From NCBI GenBank assembly GCA_017456585.1, contig JAFTJD010000080.1:1-45817 (forward strand): a stretch of 45,817 nt of DNA, read 5' to 3'. Every line of letters begins with the position of its first letter. Positions within the stretch are counted from its first letter, which is position 1. A program made the position numbers and the translations under genes. Shown in pieces: positions 1 to 8,453 of this stretch. This DNA is from Lachnospiraceae bacterium. GTDB lineage: Bacteria > Bacillota > Clostridia > Lachnospirales > Lachnospiraceae. The notes under the pieces are model-generated. The model saw only the letters and a program-made list of their open reading frames with translations, did no database searches and was not told the origin of the DNA.

Positions 1-24
1 CGAGAAGTTTTGAGGTAAAATCAG

Positions 25-106
25 AAATAGGCATAGGGTTCAATCCTTTCTATATATTTTGTTGTGGTGACTTAATTATATAAGAATTGAATCTCTATGC
101 CTATTT
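25..106. repeat. Long imperfect inverted repeat (hairpin), function unknown
   Basis: AAATAGGCATAG (25-36) is the exact reverse complement of CTATGCCTATTT (95-106). A second pair, TTCAAT (39-44) and ATTGAA (86-91), lies just inside, and TATATA tracts lie further in, so the stretch can fold into one long interrupted hairpin. The plus-strand 3' side runs into a T-rich tract (104-114). It could be a terminator of a gene left of the window or a small palindromic element. No gene is visible within it. Confidence 0.5.
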
Positions 107-163
107 ATTTTTTACTTTACCCCAAAGAAAAGTATAGAACCACAATTTGATAAGTATGTTTAA

Positions 164-200
164 CCCCGTGGTACATTTTGTGCCATGGGGTTTTGTTTTT
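164..200 (+). terminator. Rho-independent terminator
   Basis: The stem CCCCGTGGTAC (164-174) pairs with GTGCCATGGGG (180-190) over 11 positions with two G-U pairs and a five-base loop. It is followed directly by TTTTGTTTTT (191-200). This is a canonical intrinsic terminator on the plus strand. It presumably ends a transcript entering from the left, because no credible gene lies between it and the window edge. Confidence 0.8.
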
Positions 201-366
201 ATAAAAATAACTAAGCAGAATTGCTGCGCAGGTGTTAAGAAAAAAGATGAAAATGCCGAAAAAATGTATGGAGTGTTTTTTGTACTTATATTGAAAAAGA
301 ATTGTTGGAATAACTGCGTTTTCATAGGTAAATATGAAATAAAATCAGAAAAAGACATTATAAGTG

Positions 367-395
367 TTGAAGAATTTAAGAAATAAAGGTATAAT
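367..395 (+). promoter_or_regulatory. Sigma-A-type promoter for the BIG2 surface protein
   Basis: TTGAAG (367-372), a 17-nt spacer and TATAAT (390-395) match a vegetative promoter. The start would fall near 402, leaving about 100 nt of leader before the ATG at 500. GGAGGAG (488-494) is the ribosome binding site, 5 nt from the start codon. Nothing else recognisable is in the leader. Confidence 0.6.
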
Positions 396-499
396 TAAAT
401 ATGTGGTAGTATGCTCTTTTTTGCTACTGTGATATTAATTATACATAAGAATACACATGGAACTATACATAGAAAATTTGCAGACATGGAGGAGTTTGG

Positions 500-3400
500 A
501 TGATACACAGAATTAATAATATCAAAAAGTGGATAGGAGTAGTCGGATTATTGGCAATTATGCTTGTGGCAGGATTTTTTGCAAGAAAAGTATATGCGGC
601 TGTTGTAGTTGACGGTACATATTATATTTCTGTATCGAGTGCCGATAATATCGATACGGACGGTACGGATACGGTTCTTGTATATCTTGCATATGATGAT
701 GAAGGTAATATTAATTACTCTAATCTTGAACTTACTTTCCAGAAGTCGGGTACAACCAGCTTGCTTCCGCCGGAGAATTATGACTGGGAGATTAAGGATA
801 GTGCCTCATCTGCAGATTTCTTCTATGAGATACCTCTTGGAGATGGTATATATTCATATACACACAGCTTCGATGCCGGTCCTAATAAGGTTAATGGTAA
901 GTATGTTCCGGGTGTAAGAAAAGCTGAGGTAGTGGTAAAATACCAGGGTGCAGAGCTTGCGCATAAGACTATCTATGTTATTACACCTATCAGTATGAAC
1001 GGTTTCGATACATCTAATCCTGATATTGCTAATCCTTATTTCATGCTTAAGAGACAGGATGATAATTTGGTTGAACACGAAGACCTTTCTACATCATGGA
1101 CCATGGATATAAGTGCCATTGATAATATTGATTGGTATTATCGCCCGATTACACATGAAGATGATGAAGAATTTGTTAAGTTAAATGATGCTAATGGCGT
1201 TAACAGATACGTGGAGATAGAGACATATACTTCTACTGACGGACCGAAGGTTAGATTTACTTCCAAGAATTCCAGTGGAGGTATTACGATTGTCGGAAGA
1301 ATTCCGGAGAACGGATATGCTACAGAAACAGTTAAATTTGATGTTCTTATTGCAGCATATGCACCTGAGAATGATCCGAATGAAGGTGTTGATACCATAA
1401 AAGATATGGTATACGGACAGTCTGTATTGTATAACAATATCGTTAATCACATGGGTGATATGAATGTTACATATGACTACGATATCGAAGAGCAGGTTGA
1501 CGTAGTTCTTCTTAATGAGAAGGATGAGAACAGCAGAAAGATAGTTGGTAATTATTTCGGTGAAGTAGAGCTTGTTTTTTCGCCGGTGACATGGGAATTA
1601 ACAGATAAATATAACCAGCTTTATAATAAACTTAAGTGTTCCGTTACGGCAAATGTAGTATTTGATATTATTAAAGCTGTAGGTAATACCGGATGGTCAA
1701 GAGTAGTGCCGGGAAGTACAGAGATTCTTAGTGTTGGAAGTAGTATTACTGTTATGACTAACAGAAAATCTGTTTATGGCGAACATTTATACTGGAATCG
1801 TATTATTGATAACAGTTCGGTTTCATTGGATAATTATGAGGATGAGATTAAAGCAGTTCCGATTATAGATGCTGATTATAATTATAATGCCGGTTTTAAG
1901 ATCACTGCTAAAGAAGGTTCAGAGATGATCATTCAGTGTGAATCTAATCTTTTGGGTGCGGATATAGGCCTTAGACAGTTTAATCTTATCGTAACAGACG
2001 GACTTACAATCGATCCTGCTGCAGTAGATATTTCAGTAGGCGACTCTGTTAATATTAATGTAGAGGCATCGGATAAGAAGAGCCCTATATATTGGGATAT
2101 TGTTAATGCAGATGGCGAACCGGTTTCGGGAATTATTAGTTTCACATCTGATCCTAACGGAAAGACAACAGCTCGTATAACAGGTCTTAAGGCAGGAACT
2201 GTTTATGTAACTGCAACACAGTCTACAGGTAACACTACTATTACAGCAAAATGTAAAGTGAATGTTTCTGACAGTCTTGAAGAGGCTACGTTGTACGGTG
2301 AGATTAGTGAAGGTAAGGTTACACTTCCGCAGGGTGAAACAGTAACGCTTGATGTAGAATTATGGGATTCAAAAGGTAACATATTCGAAGTTACTGAGGA
2401 TGATATTAAATGGGTATCATTGAGTCCGGAAATTGCGTCTGTCGAGATGAATCCGTATAAGCCGACCAATGCAACTATTACGGCACTTAATGTTGGTAAA
2501 GCATATGTTGCGGTTGTAGCTAATGATATAAGCCAGACACAGATTGACGTTGTTGAGGTAATTGTTGTTGCTGCACCTTCGGGTATTACCCTTAGCGAGC
2601 ATAATGTTGAGGATAGTTTCAACAATAGCAGCTATCGTCTTGTAGCTACTATTCAGCCGGAAGGAGCAAGAGAACTTGAGATAGAATGGACTTCAAGTGA
2701 TCCGACGATAGCTACAGTTAACGAGAATGGCCTTGTTACTTATATTAAACCGGGCGAAGTTGTAATCACAGCCATGGTAGGTAAATATACAGACAGCTGT
2801 ATTCTTAAGATTATTACACCGGTTGACAGTATTACACTTAATGAAACGGAAAAAACTCTTAAGATAGGAGATATTCTTGAACTTATTCCGGTAATTCTTC
2901 CGGATAATGCGACTCATAAAGAGGTTGTTTGGGAATCTTCAGATACAAGAGTAGCGACAGTAGATGAGAATGGTATAGTTACAGCGGTCGGAGCAGGTTC
3001 AGCATATATTAAATGTACATCTGCAGACGGTAATGTAAGTGTTAACTGTACGATACATGTATATCAGCAGGTTACAGAGCTTAAGCTTAATTATGATAAG
3101 CTTACTGTAAGAAAAGGTACTATCTTGTGGCTGTATGCGTCATTTATTCCGGATACAGCACGTAATAAAGATATTATATGGACAAGCTCTAATCCTGAGG
3201 TTGCTTCCATAGATGAATTCGGACAGATTACAGCATTAGCAACAGGTATGACAGTTATTACAGCGACAAGTGCTGATACAGGTGCTTCTGATTCATGTGA
3301 ACTTACAGTTTCAGAATCTGTTACGGGCATAACGCTTAATATAAGACATGAGACTCTTGAGATAGGTGAAACTGTAACAGTGATACCGACAGTTACACCG

Positions 3401-4540
3401 GTTGAAGCAGAGAATAAAGAGGTAACATTTACATCCAGTGATCCTTCTGTTGCTTCGGTTACCCCTGATGGTCTTGTTACAGGTTTAAAGGGTGGAACTA
3501 CAGTTATTATCTGTCAGACGGTTGACAGAGGACTCATTGCGAGCTGTACAATTACCGTAAACGAATATATCTCAGATATCAAATTCGTAGAGCAGGAATT
3601 ATACATACCTAAGGGTGAGAAGAAGACACTTGATATTAAGATATTACCGGAGAGTGCAACGATAAAGGAGCTTGAGTGGAAATCTCAAGATGATAATATC
3701 CTTATGGTTGATGAGAACGGAACGGCTTACGCTGTAGATTATGGTACTGTAATTGTTACAGTATCCACTACAGATGGTTCCGAGAAGAAAGCAACATGTA
3801 AGGTTACAGTAATTAAACCTACGACAAGCGTTTCTCTTAATGAGAAGATGATTGAAGTCGAAGAGGGTAAGAAGCATAAGCTTGAAGCTACTATTTTACC
3901 GGAGGATGCTTCAATTAAGAAGCTTATATGGACATCATCAGATACATCTGTTGCTAAGGTGGATAATAAAGGTAATGTAACCGGTGTAAAAGAAGGTGTT
4001 TGTATAGTTACAGCTACTGCCGAAGATGGAAGCGGAGCATTTGACAAGTGTGAAGTTACCGTTACGAAGTCAATTCCTGTTACCGGAATTACGGTTAATC
4101 CACAGGATGCAACTATGATAGTTGGAGAAGAGAGAGTTATAACTGCGAGAATGAAGCCAACTAACACAACAGAGAAGTATAGCTGGGTTTCAAGTGATAC
4201 TTCGGTAGCTGTAGTTGATGATAAGGGTAAGGTTACAGCTGTAGGAACCGGAACAGCAACGATTACAGCGATTACAGATATAACGGGTGCAGAAGGAAGC
4301 TTTAAGGTTACGGTTATAGCACTCAATGCGACAAAGGTTACTCTTGAACAGTACGATTCATATAACCTCTATCTGGATGGAATGAAGGGTGGAGTTACAT
4401 GGTATTCTAAGAACAAGAGAGTAGCGACTGTAGGTGCTGATGGTGTGATAGTAGCCAGACAGGCAGGAACTACTTCTATAGTAGCCAGAATTAACGGTAA
4501 GAGAGTAGTCTGTGAAGTTACGGTTACAGATCTTAAATAA
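500..4540 (+). CDS. Secreted multi-domain bacterial Ig-like (BIG2) surface protein
   Basis: The 1346-residue protein begins with a signal peptide (KK, hydrophobic core about residues 12-27, AxA-type site near VYAAV, about residue 33). Residues of about 34-500 are beta-rich and were not assigned to a family. From about residue 503 to the end there are roughly eight to ten tandem BIG2-type Ig-like modules of about 80-85 residues. They repeat the signature W-x-SSD-x-x-VA-x-V-x-x-x-G-x-V-x-A, and the last module is shorter. BIG2 modules commonly build extracellular stalks and adhesins. No LPXTG motif, SLH domain, choline-binding repeat or C-terminal membrane anchor is visible, so attachment is unclear. 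It could be freely secreted or bound through the unassigned N-terminal region. The gene has its own promoter near 367-395 and is followed by metH after 91 nt with a strong hairpin between. The domain calls are good; the biological role is not known. Confidence 0.85.
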   Translation: MIHRINNIKKWIGVVGLLAIMLVAGFFARKVYAAVVVDGTYYISVSSADNIDTDGTDTVLVYLAYDDEGNINYSNLELTFQKSGTTSLLPPENYDWEIKDSASSADFFYEIPLGDGIYSYTHSFDAGPNKVNGKYVPGVRKAEVVVKYQGAELAHKTIYVITPISMNGFDTSNPDIANPYFMLKRQDDNLVEHEDLSTSWTMDISAIDNIDWYYRPITHEDDEEFVKLNDANGVNRYVEIETYTSTDGPKVRFTSKNSSGGITIVGRIPENGYATETVKFDVLIAAYAPENDPNEGVDTIKDMVYGQSVLYNNIVNHMGDMNVTYDYDIEEQVDVVLLNEKDENSRKIVGNYFGEVELVFSPVTWELTDKYNQLYNKLKCSVTANVVFDIIKAVGNTGWSRVVPGSTEILSVGSSITVMTNRKSVYGEHLYWNRIIDNSSVSLDNYEDEIKAVPIIDADYNYNAGFKITAKEGSEMIIQCESNLLGADIGLRQFNLIVTDGLTIDPAAVDISVGDSVNINVEASDKKSPIYWDIVNADGEPVSGIISFTSDPNGKTTARITGLKAGTVYVTATQSTGNTTITAKCKVNVSDSLEEATLYGEISEGKVTLPQGETVTLDVELWDSKGNIFEVTEDDIKWVSLSPEIASVEMNPYKPTNATITALNVGKAYVAVVANDISQTQIDVVEVIVVAAPSGITLSEHNVEDSFNNSSYRLVATIQPEGARELEIEWTSSDPTIATVNENGLVTYIKPGEVVITAMVGKYTDSCILKIITPVDSITLNETEKTLKIGDILELIPVILPDNATHKEVVWESSDTRVATVDENGIVTAVGAGSAYIKCTSADGNVSVNCTIHVYQQVTELKLNYDKLTVRKGTILWLYASFIPDTARNKDIIWTSSNPEVASIDEFGQITALATGMTVITATSADTGASDSCELTVSESVTGITLNIRHETLEIGETVTVIPTVTPVEAENKEVTFTSSDPSVASVTPDGLVTGLKGGTTVIICQTVDRGLIASCTITVNEYISDIKFVEQELYIPKGEKKTLDIKILPESATIKELEWKSQDDNILMVDENGTAYAVDYGTVIVTVSTTDGSEKKATCKVTVIKPTTSVSLNEKMIEVEEGKKHKLEATILPEDASIKKLIWTSSDTSVAKVDNKGNVTGVKEGVCIVTATAEDGSGAFDKCEVTVTKSIPVTGITVNPQDATMIVGEERVITARMKPTNTTEKYSWVSSDTSVAVVDDKGKVTAVGTGTATITAITDITGAEGSFKVTVIALNATKVTLEQYDSYNLYLDGMKGGVTWYSKNKRVATVGADGVIVARQAGTTSIVARINGKRVVCEVTVTDLK

Positions 4541-4552
4541 TAATCAGAAAGT

Positions 4553-4634
4553 AAGGAGTTAATAGTTTATGCGATAGGCTTATATGGGAGTTTGGATAAT
4601 CTCGCCTATTGCATAAACTATTGTGTTTAATATG
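4553..4634 (+). promoter_or_regulatory. SD - 19-bp hairpin - start codon arrangement before metH
   Basis: AAGGAG (4553-4558) is followed at once by AATAGTTTATGCGATAGGC (4561-4579). Apart from one G-U pair, this is fully complementary to GCCTATTGCATAAACTATT (4604-4622); the loop is 24 nt. The 3' arm ends directly at GTG 4623 and 9 nt before ATG 4632. No Shine-Dalgarno sequence lies within 20 nt of either start. If the hairpin folds, the distance from AAGGAG to ATG 4632 shrinks to about 11 nt. The hairpin lacks a clean downstream T-run, so a plain terminator is less likely but not excluded. An alternative is that the SD serves a three-codon frame at 4569 (ATG CGA TAG). Confidence 0.5.
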
Positions 4635-7145
4635 TTAAAAGGGATTGAATTTGATAAGTGGATAAAGAGTAATATTGTATTTCTTGATGGGGCAACAGGT
4701 ACTAATCTTATGCTTGCAGGAATGCCTAGGGGAGTGTGCCCTGAGAAGTGGATTCTTGACAACCCGGAGGTGCTTATTAAGCTTCAGCAGGATTATGTTC
4801 AAGCAGGAAGTAATATCGTGTATGCACCTACTTTTACGGGTAATAGAATTAAATTAGAAGAATATGGTCTTGAGAATGAGATAGTAGATATTAATACTAA
4901 GTTGGTACAGCTTTCTAAGCAGGCTGTAGGCGACAAGGCGTTAGTTGCCGGTGATATAACCATGACCGGACAACAGCTTTACCCGATGGGAACATTAAGA
5001 TTAGAGCAACTAATTGATGTATATAAAGAGCAGGTTGATATTCTTTCTAAAGCGGGAGTTGACCTTATCGTTGTGGAGACAATGATGAGCCTTCAGGAGA
5101 CAAGAGCGGCTGTTCTGGCAGTTAAGGAAACTTGTGATTTGCCTGTTATTGCCACATTATCGTTTGAAGAAAATGGTCGCACATTGTTCGGAACAGATGC
5201 AAAGACAGCGGCAATAGTTCTTGAGGGACTCGGTGTAAGTGCGATTGGTGTTAATTGTAGTACCGGACCGGATAAGATGGTTCCGATAGTTGAAGCGATG
5301 AGAAGTGTAGTTTCTATACCGATTATTGCTAAGCCTAATGCAGGACTTCCTGTTGTTGATGAAGCAGGAAATACGGTTTATACTCTCGGAGAGGAAGACT
5401 TTGCCAAGCAGATGGAGCAGTTGGTTGATGCCGGTGCAACAATACTTGGCGGTTGTTGCGGAACTACACCGGCCTATATTAAGGCGCTTAAGGATAGGCT
5501 CGAAAATGCTGATATTAATATAGAAGAAAAGCTTTCTGCAAAGAATGATAGATACCATATTACATCAGAAAGAAAGACATTGGAATTCGGTCTTGATGGA
5601 AGGTTCTTGGTTATCGGAGAGCGTATTAATCCTACCGGCAAGAAGAAGTTACAAGAAGAATTACGAAATGGTTCTTTGGACATGGTTATAACTATGGCAG
5701 AGGAGCAGGAAGAATATGGTGCAGATATCCTTGATGTAAATATGGGTATGGGTGGAATTGATGAAAAAGAGATGATGCTTAATGCTTTAAAAGAACTTGT
5801 GCAGGTAACAAGTCTTCCGCTGTCCATAGATTCAAGCCATGTTGATGTGGTTGAGGCTGCACTTAGAAATTATCCGGGACGTGCACTTATTAACTCTATT
5901 TCGCTTGAAGCGGGCAAGGCAGAGGCTTTGATGCCTTTGGCTAAGAAATACGGTGCCATGTTTATTCTTCTTCCGTTATCTGATGCCGGACTTCCGAAAT
6001 CTATGGAAGAGAAGCATGAGATAATCAGAAACCTTGTTTCTATGGCAGAGGGATATGGCCTTGATAAGCGTGATATAGTAGTTGATGGCCTTGTGACTAC
6101 AGTAGGTGCAAATAGAAATGCTGCACTTGAGACACTTGAAACTATCAGATATTGTAAGGAAGAACTGGGAGTTGCAACAGTAGTTGGCTTATCCAATATT
6201 TCATTTGGATTACCCGATAGAAGTGCGGTTAATACAGCATTCCTTACACTTGCAATACAGGCGGGACTTACACTTGCTATTGCCAATCCTATGCAGGATG
6301 CACTTATGAAAGCTATGTATGCTACAGATTTACTTCTTAACAAAAAGGAAGAAGAGTCAGTAGATGTCAGATATATAGAAGCGGTTGCTAATATCGCAGA
6401 AAGAGCACAGACAAAACCGGTCACGTCCGTTAATTCATCTGTGGCAACAGCCACACCTGCAACACAGGAGAAGCCGACCGGTGAAAATAAAGTACAGGTT
6501 GATGCGATGACGAATGCCATAGATAAGAGCCGGATATATAACGATGTTCTCAAGGGCAACCGTAAGAATGTTATCGAGCATGTGAAAGAAGTTCTTGATA
6601 ATGGGGATACTCCTAATAGCATAATTAACAATATGCTTATACCTGCAATAAATGAGGTCGGAGACCTTTTTGAAAAACAGATATATTTTCTTCCACAGCT
6701 TATAAGTGCTGCGGAAACGATGAAGCTTGCCATAGAATATATCGAACCGATGCTTGTGAATAATGATAATGATGAGAATAAGGTTACAGTTGTGCTCGCA
6801 ACTGTGGAAGGAGATATTCACGATATAGGTAAGAATCTTGTTACTCTTATGATGAAAAATTATGGTTACAGAGTACTTGATCTTGGCAAGAATATATCAT
6901 GTAAAGAGATAGTAAGCACTGCGATTAAGGAAGGGGCAGCTGTAATAGGACTTTCAGCTCTTATGACAACCACTATGATGGAGATGAAAAAGGTTGTTGA
7001 GTATGCCAAGGAAGTAGGATGCAGTGCGAAAATAATGGTAGGCGGCGCTGTAGTTACAGAAGAGTTTGCGAAAGAAATCGGAGCAGACGGATATGCGAAA
7101 GATGCAGCGGCAGCCGTGAAATTAGTCGGAAAACTAATCGGATAG
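4632..7145 (+). CDS. metH: Cobalamin-dependent methionine synthase without reactivation domain
   Basis: It transfers a methyl group from methyltetrahydrofolate to homocysteine through enzyme-bound cobalamin in the cytosol. Three modules are visible. The homocysteine methyltransferase barrel covers about residues 1-305, with DGATGT near the start and the zinc ligands C209, C275 and C276 in GVNCSTGP and GGCCGT. The pterin-binding barrel covers about 330-590, opening with GERINPTGKK. After a Thr/Pro/Ala-rich linker come a helical cap and the B12-binding domain, with DIHDIG carrying H730, the lower cobalt ligand. The C-terminal SAM-dependent reactivation domain of E. coli MetH is absent. This short form (837 residues) is common in anaerobic Firmicutes and implies a separate reactivation factor. 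GTG 4623 is an alternative start, and neither start has a normal SD. No promoter was seen in the 91-nt gap, so it may be read from upstream. No SAM riboswitch or T-box was recognised. Confidence 0.9.
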   Translation: MLKGIEFDKWIKSNIVFLDGATGTNLMLAGMPRGVCPEKWILDNPEVLIKLQQDYVQAGSNIVYAPTFTGNRIKLEEYGLENEIVDINTKLVQLSKQAVGDKALVAGDITMTGQQLYPMGTLRLEQLIDVYKEQVDILSKAGVDLIVVETMMSLQETRAAVLAVKETCDLPVIATLSFEENGRTLFGTDAKTAAIVLEGLGVSAIGVNCSTGPDKMVPIVEAMRSVVSIPIIAKPNAGLPVVDEAGNTVYTLGEEDFAKQMEQLVDAGATILGGCCGTTPAYIKALKDRLENADINIEEKLSAKNDRYHITSERKTLEFGLDGRFLVIGERINPTGKKKLQEELRNGSLDMVITMAEEQEEYGADILDVNMGMGGIDEKEMMLNALKELVQVTSLPLSIDSSHVDVVEAALRNYPGRALINSISLEAGKAEALMPLAKKYGAMFILLPLSDAGLPKSMEEKHEIIRNLVSMAEGYGLDKRDIVVDGLVTTVGANRNAALETLETIRYCKEELGVATVVGLSNISFGLPDRSAVNTAFLTLAIQAGLTLAIANPMQDALMKAMYATDLLLNKKEEESVDVRYIEAVANIAERAQTKPVTSVNSSVATATPATQEKPTGENKVQVDAMTNAIDKSRIYNDVLKGNRKNVIEHVKEVLDNGDTPNSIINNMLIPAINEVGDLFEKQIYFLPQLISAAETMKLAIEYIEPMLVNNDNDENKVTVVLATVEGDIHDIGKNLVTLMMKNYGYRVLDLGKNISCKEIVSTAIKEGAAVIGLSALMTTTMMEMKKVVEYAKEVGCSAKIMVGGAVVTEEFAKEIGADGYAKDAAAAVKLVGKLIG

Positions 7146-7233
7146 TCTTGAAATATAGTTTTTTTGAGGCAAATTATTGTGAATTAGTCCCAAAAATCGT
7201 CGAAAAATCATCTATAATTAGTGGTTTGTCCTA

Positions 7234-7262
7234 TTGACCTTTTGGAAAAAATGGAATATAAT
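7234..7262 (+). promoter_or_regulatory. Strong sigma-A-type promoter for the SleB-like gene
   Basis: TTGACC (7234-7239), a 17-nt spacer and TATAAT (7257-7262) give a near-consensus promoter. The start point would be near 7269, about 50 nt before the ATG at 7320. The gap after metH (7146-7233) shows no clear terminator. Confidence 0.75.
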
Positions 7263-7319
7263 CCCTACACGTAAACATTCTTTTTGACATTTTTTTGGAG
7301 AATAGGAGTAGATAAAGCT

Positions 7320-8168
7320 ATGCGAGGAATTTATTCGTTTCTTTGTGGCATATCAGAGTTTATAATGAACATTTCTAAGAAGACATACAGGAACTGTGCG
7401 ATAATTACGACCGGTATCTGTGTGGTTGCTGTAGTTGCGTTTGCTTCACATCAGTTCGGTGGAGCGGGTAAGAACAGCGGATATGGCGGAAGCGGAATTG
7501 TTGTATATGCTGCAGATGAAAATGATGCTGAGCGGCAGAACGATATAGATGAATTGCAGGAACTCCTGGAAGCTCAAGGCGAAGAGCAACAACAGATATC
7601 ATCGGATGATATATCTGAGAAACAAGCGATGGTAGTCGATGTTGTTATGGTAGCTGACGAGCAGCAGGTGGATGAAGAGGATGAAGCTTTAGAAGAAGCA
7701 GAGGCTCCTCTGGTAACTGTGGCCGACAGTATCGTTACAACAAGTGGTGTTCCGGTTGAAGGAGTAGTTAAGGCACCTATCGAATTATCATATGAAGATT
7801 ATAATATTTTGTTACACATAGTAGCAGCTGAATCAGGTATTTGCGATGTATACGGACAAATGTTGGTTGCGAATGTCATTTTTAACAGACTTAATGACAA
7901 ACATTTCCCTGATACAATAGAAGAAGTTGTTTTCCAACGAAATCAGTTTTCACCCGCAACGTACGGAACTCTTTGGGATGCTGAGGTTAATGCGACCACT
8001 ATTGAAGCGGTAAACAGGGTTTTGGCAGGCGAGGATTATTCTTGCGGAGCATTATTCTTTGTTGCGAAGAAGTATGTCAGCGAGAAGACATTTAATAGTT
8101 TTAATACGCAATATGAATGGTTATTTGAACATGATGGACATGATTTCTTCAAGTTCAAAGAGTCTTAG
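7320..8168 (+). CDS. Membrane-anchored SleB-like cell-wall hydrolase
   Basis: The 282-residue protein has one hydrophobic segment (about residues 28-45, rich in Ile and Val), then an acidic Gln/Glu-rich linker of about 100 residues. The C-terminal domain of about 120 residues matches the SleB/CwlJ hydrolase family (Hydrolase_2). It has the conserved VAAES stretch carrying the likely catalytic Glu, plus VANVIFNR, QFSP and GALFF. The family cleaves peptidoglycan, and some members act on spore cortex; others work in vegetative cells. There is no peptidoglycan-binding domain here. The N-terminal segment suggests an extracellular enzyme tethered to the membrane. I chose ATG 7320 because AGGAG (7305-7309) lies 10 nt upstream; the open frame reaches back to TTG 7284 without an SD, and ATG 7364 is out of frame. 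It has its own promoter and its own terminator, so it is probably monocistronic. The sporulation state of the organism cannot be judged from this window. Confidence 0.8.
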   Translation: MRGIYSFLCGISEFIMNISKKTYRNCAIITTGICVVAVVAFASHQFGGAGKNSGYGGSGIVVYAADENDAERQNDIDELQELLEAQGEEQQQISSDDISEKQAMVVDVVMVADEQQVDEEDEALEEAEAPLVTVADSIVTTSGVPVEGVVKAPIELSYEDYNILLHIVAAESGICDVYGQMLVANVIFNRLNDKHFPDTIEEVVFQRNQFSPATYGTLWDAEVNATTIEAVNRVLAGEDYSCGALFFVAKKYVSEKTFNSFNTQYEWLFEHDGHDFFKFKES

Positions 8169-8172
8169 GAAC

Positions 8173-8222
8173 AAGTCTTTCTTTCGGGATGATGGTATCA
8201 TTTATGAAAGAAAGACTTTTTT
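8173..8222 (+). terminator. Intrinsic terminator after the SleB-like gene
   Basis: AAGTCTTTCTTTC (8173-8185) is perfectly complementary to GAAAGAAAGACTT (8206-8218), with a 20-nt loop, and runs into TTTTTT (8217-8222). It sits 4 nt after the stop codon. Confidence 0.85.
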
Positions 8223-8257
8223 ATGTTATAGGAAAGTGCGTCCTATAACATAAAAAA
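8217..8257. repeat. Second perfect hairpin that reuses the terminator T-run
   Basis: TTTTTTATGTTATAGGA (8217-8233) and TCCTATAACATAAAAAA (8241-8257) are perfect 17-bp complements around a 7-nt loop. The T-run of the previous terminator is the left end of this stem, so the two structures compete for the same bases. It may act as an extra bidirectional stop or as an mRNA 3'-end structure. Confidence 0.6.
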
Positions 8258-8343
8258 CGCTCCGCGTGGATGCGCACTCGCGCGAAGAGGAAGTATGTCG
8301 CAAGCGACCGCGCTCGGCGCGAGAGTTCCGCTTGCGGAACTCT
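8258..8343. repeat. GC-rich intergenic island with hairpins
   Basis: In an otherwise AT-rich intergenic region these 86 bases are strongly GC-rich and full of short complementary arms. The clearest are GTCGC and GCGAC around 8298-8309, and AGAGTTCCG (8322-8330) with CGGAACTCT (8335-8343), the latter followed by the T-rich TTATTCTTTC. In texture it resembles the GC-rich repeats at 20797-20969, although I could not align them. It contains no gene I can support. Confidence 0.4.
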
Positions 8344-8379
8344 TTATTCTTTCTATGGACGGACGGGTTTTAAATAATG

Positions 8380-8426
8380 TTGCAATTTACCCTAAAAAAT
8401 GGTATAGTTAAAAATGTTTAACTATA
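8380..8426 (+). promoter_or_regulatory. Promoter with palindrome over the -10 box
   Basis: TTGCAA (8380-8385), a 17-nt spacer and TATAGT (8403-8408) form a promoter about 45 nt before the ATG at 8454. The -10 box is inside a perfect inverted repeat, TATAGTTAAA (8403-8412) and TTTAACTATA (8417-8426), with a 4-nt centre. That position suits a repressor operator. A T-run at 8431-8435 also allows reading it as a small terminator. Confidence 0.55.
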
Positions 8427-8453
8427 TCATTTTTTAAATTAGGAGGCTTGGCT

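Noticed and set aside
101..386. Small open frames on both strands at the left edge (79 and 85 codons)
   Set aside because: They cross a canonical terminator hairpin, lack ribosome binding sites and resemble no known family.
500..4540. Sortase-anchored surface protein
   Set aside because: There is no LPXTG-like motif or C-terminal hydrophobic tail; the protein ends within an Ig-like module.
4569..4577. Three-codon frame ATG CGA TAG as a leader peptide
   Set aside because: It is correctly spaced from AAGGAG but too short to call; it is mentioned only as an alternative use of that SD.
4541..4631. SAM riboswitch or T-box before metH
   Set aside because: The gap is only 91 nt, is filled by one simple hairpin and lacks the conserved cores of those elements.
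5870..6733. 287-codon open frame on the minus strand inside metH
   Set aside because: It is antisense to a well-supported gene, has no SD or promoter, and its Ser/Leu-rich composition is typical of a shadow frame.
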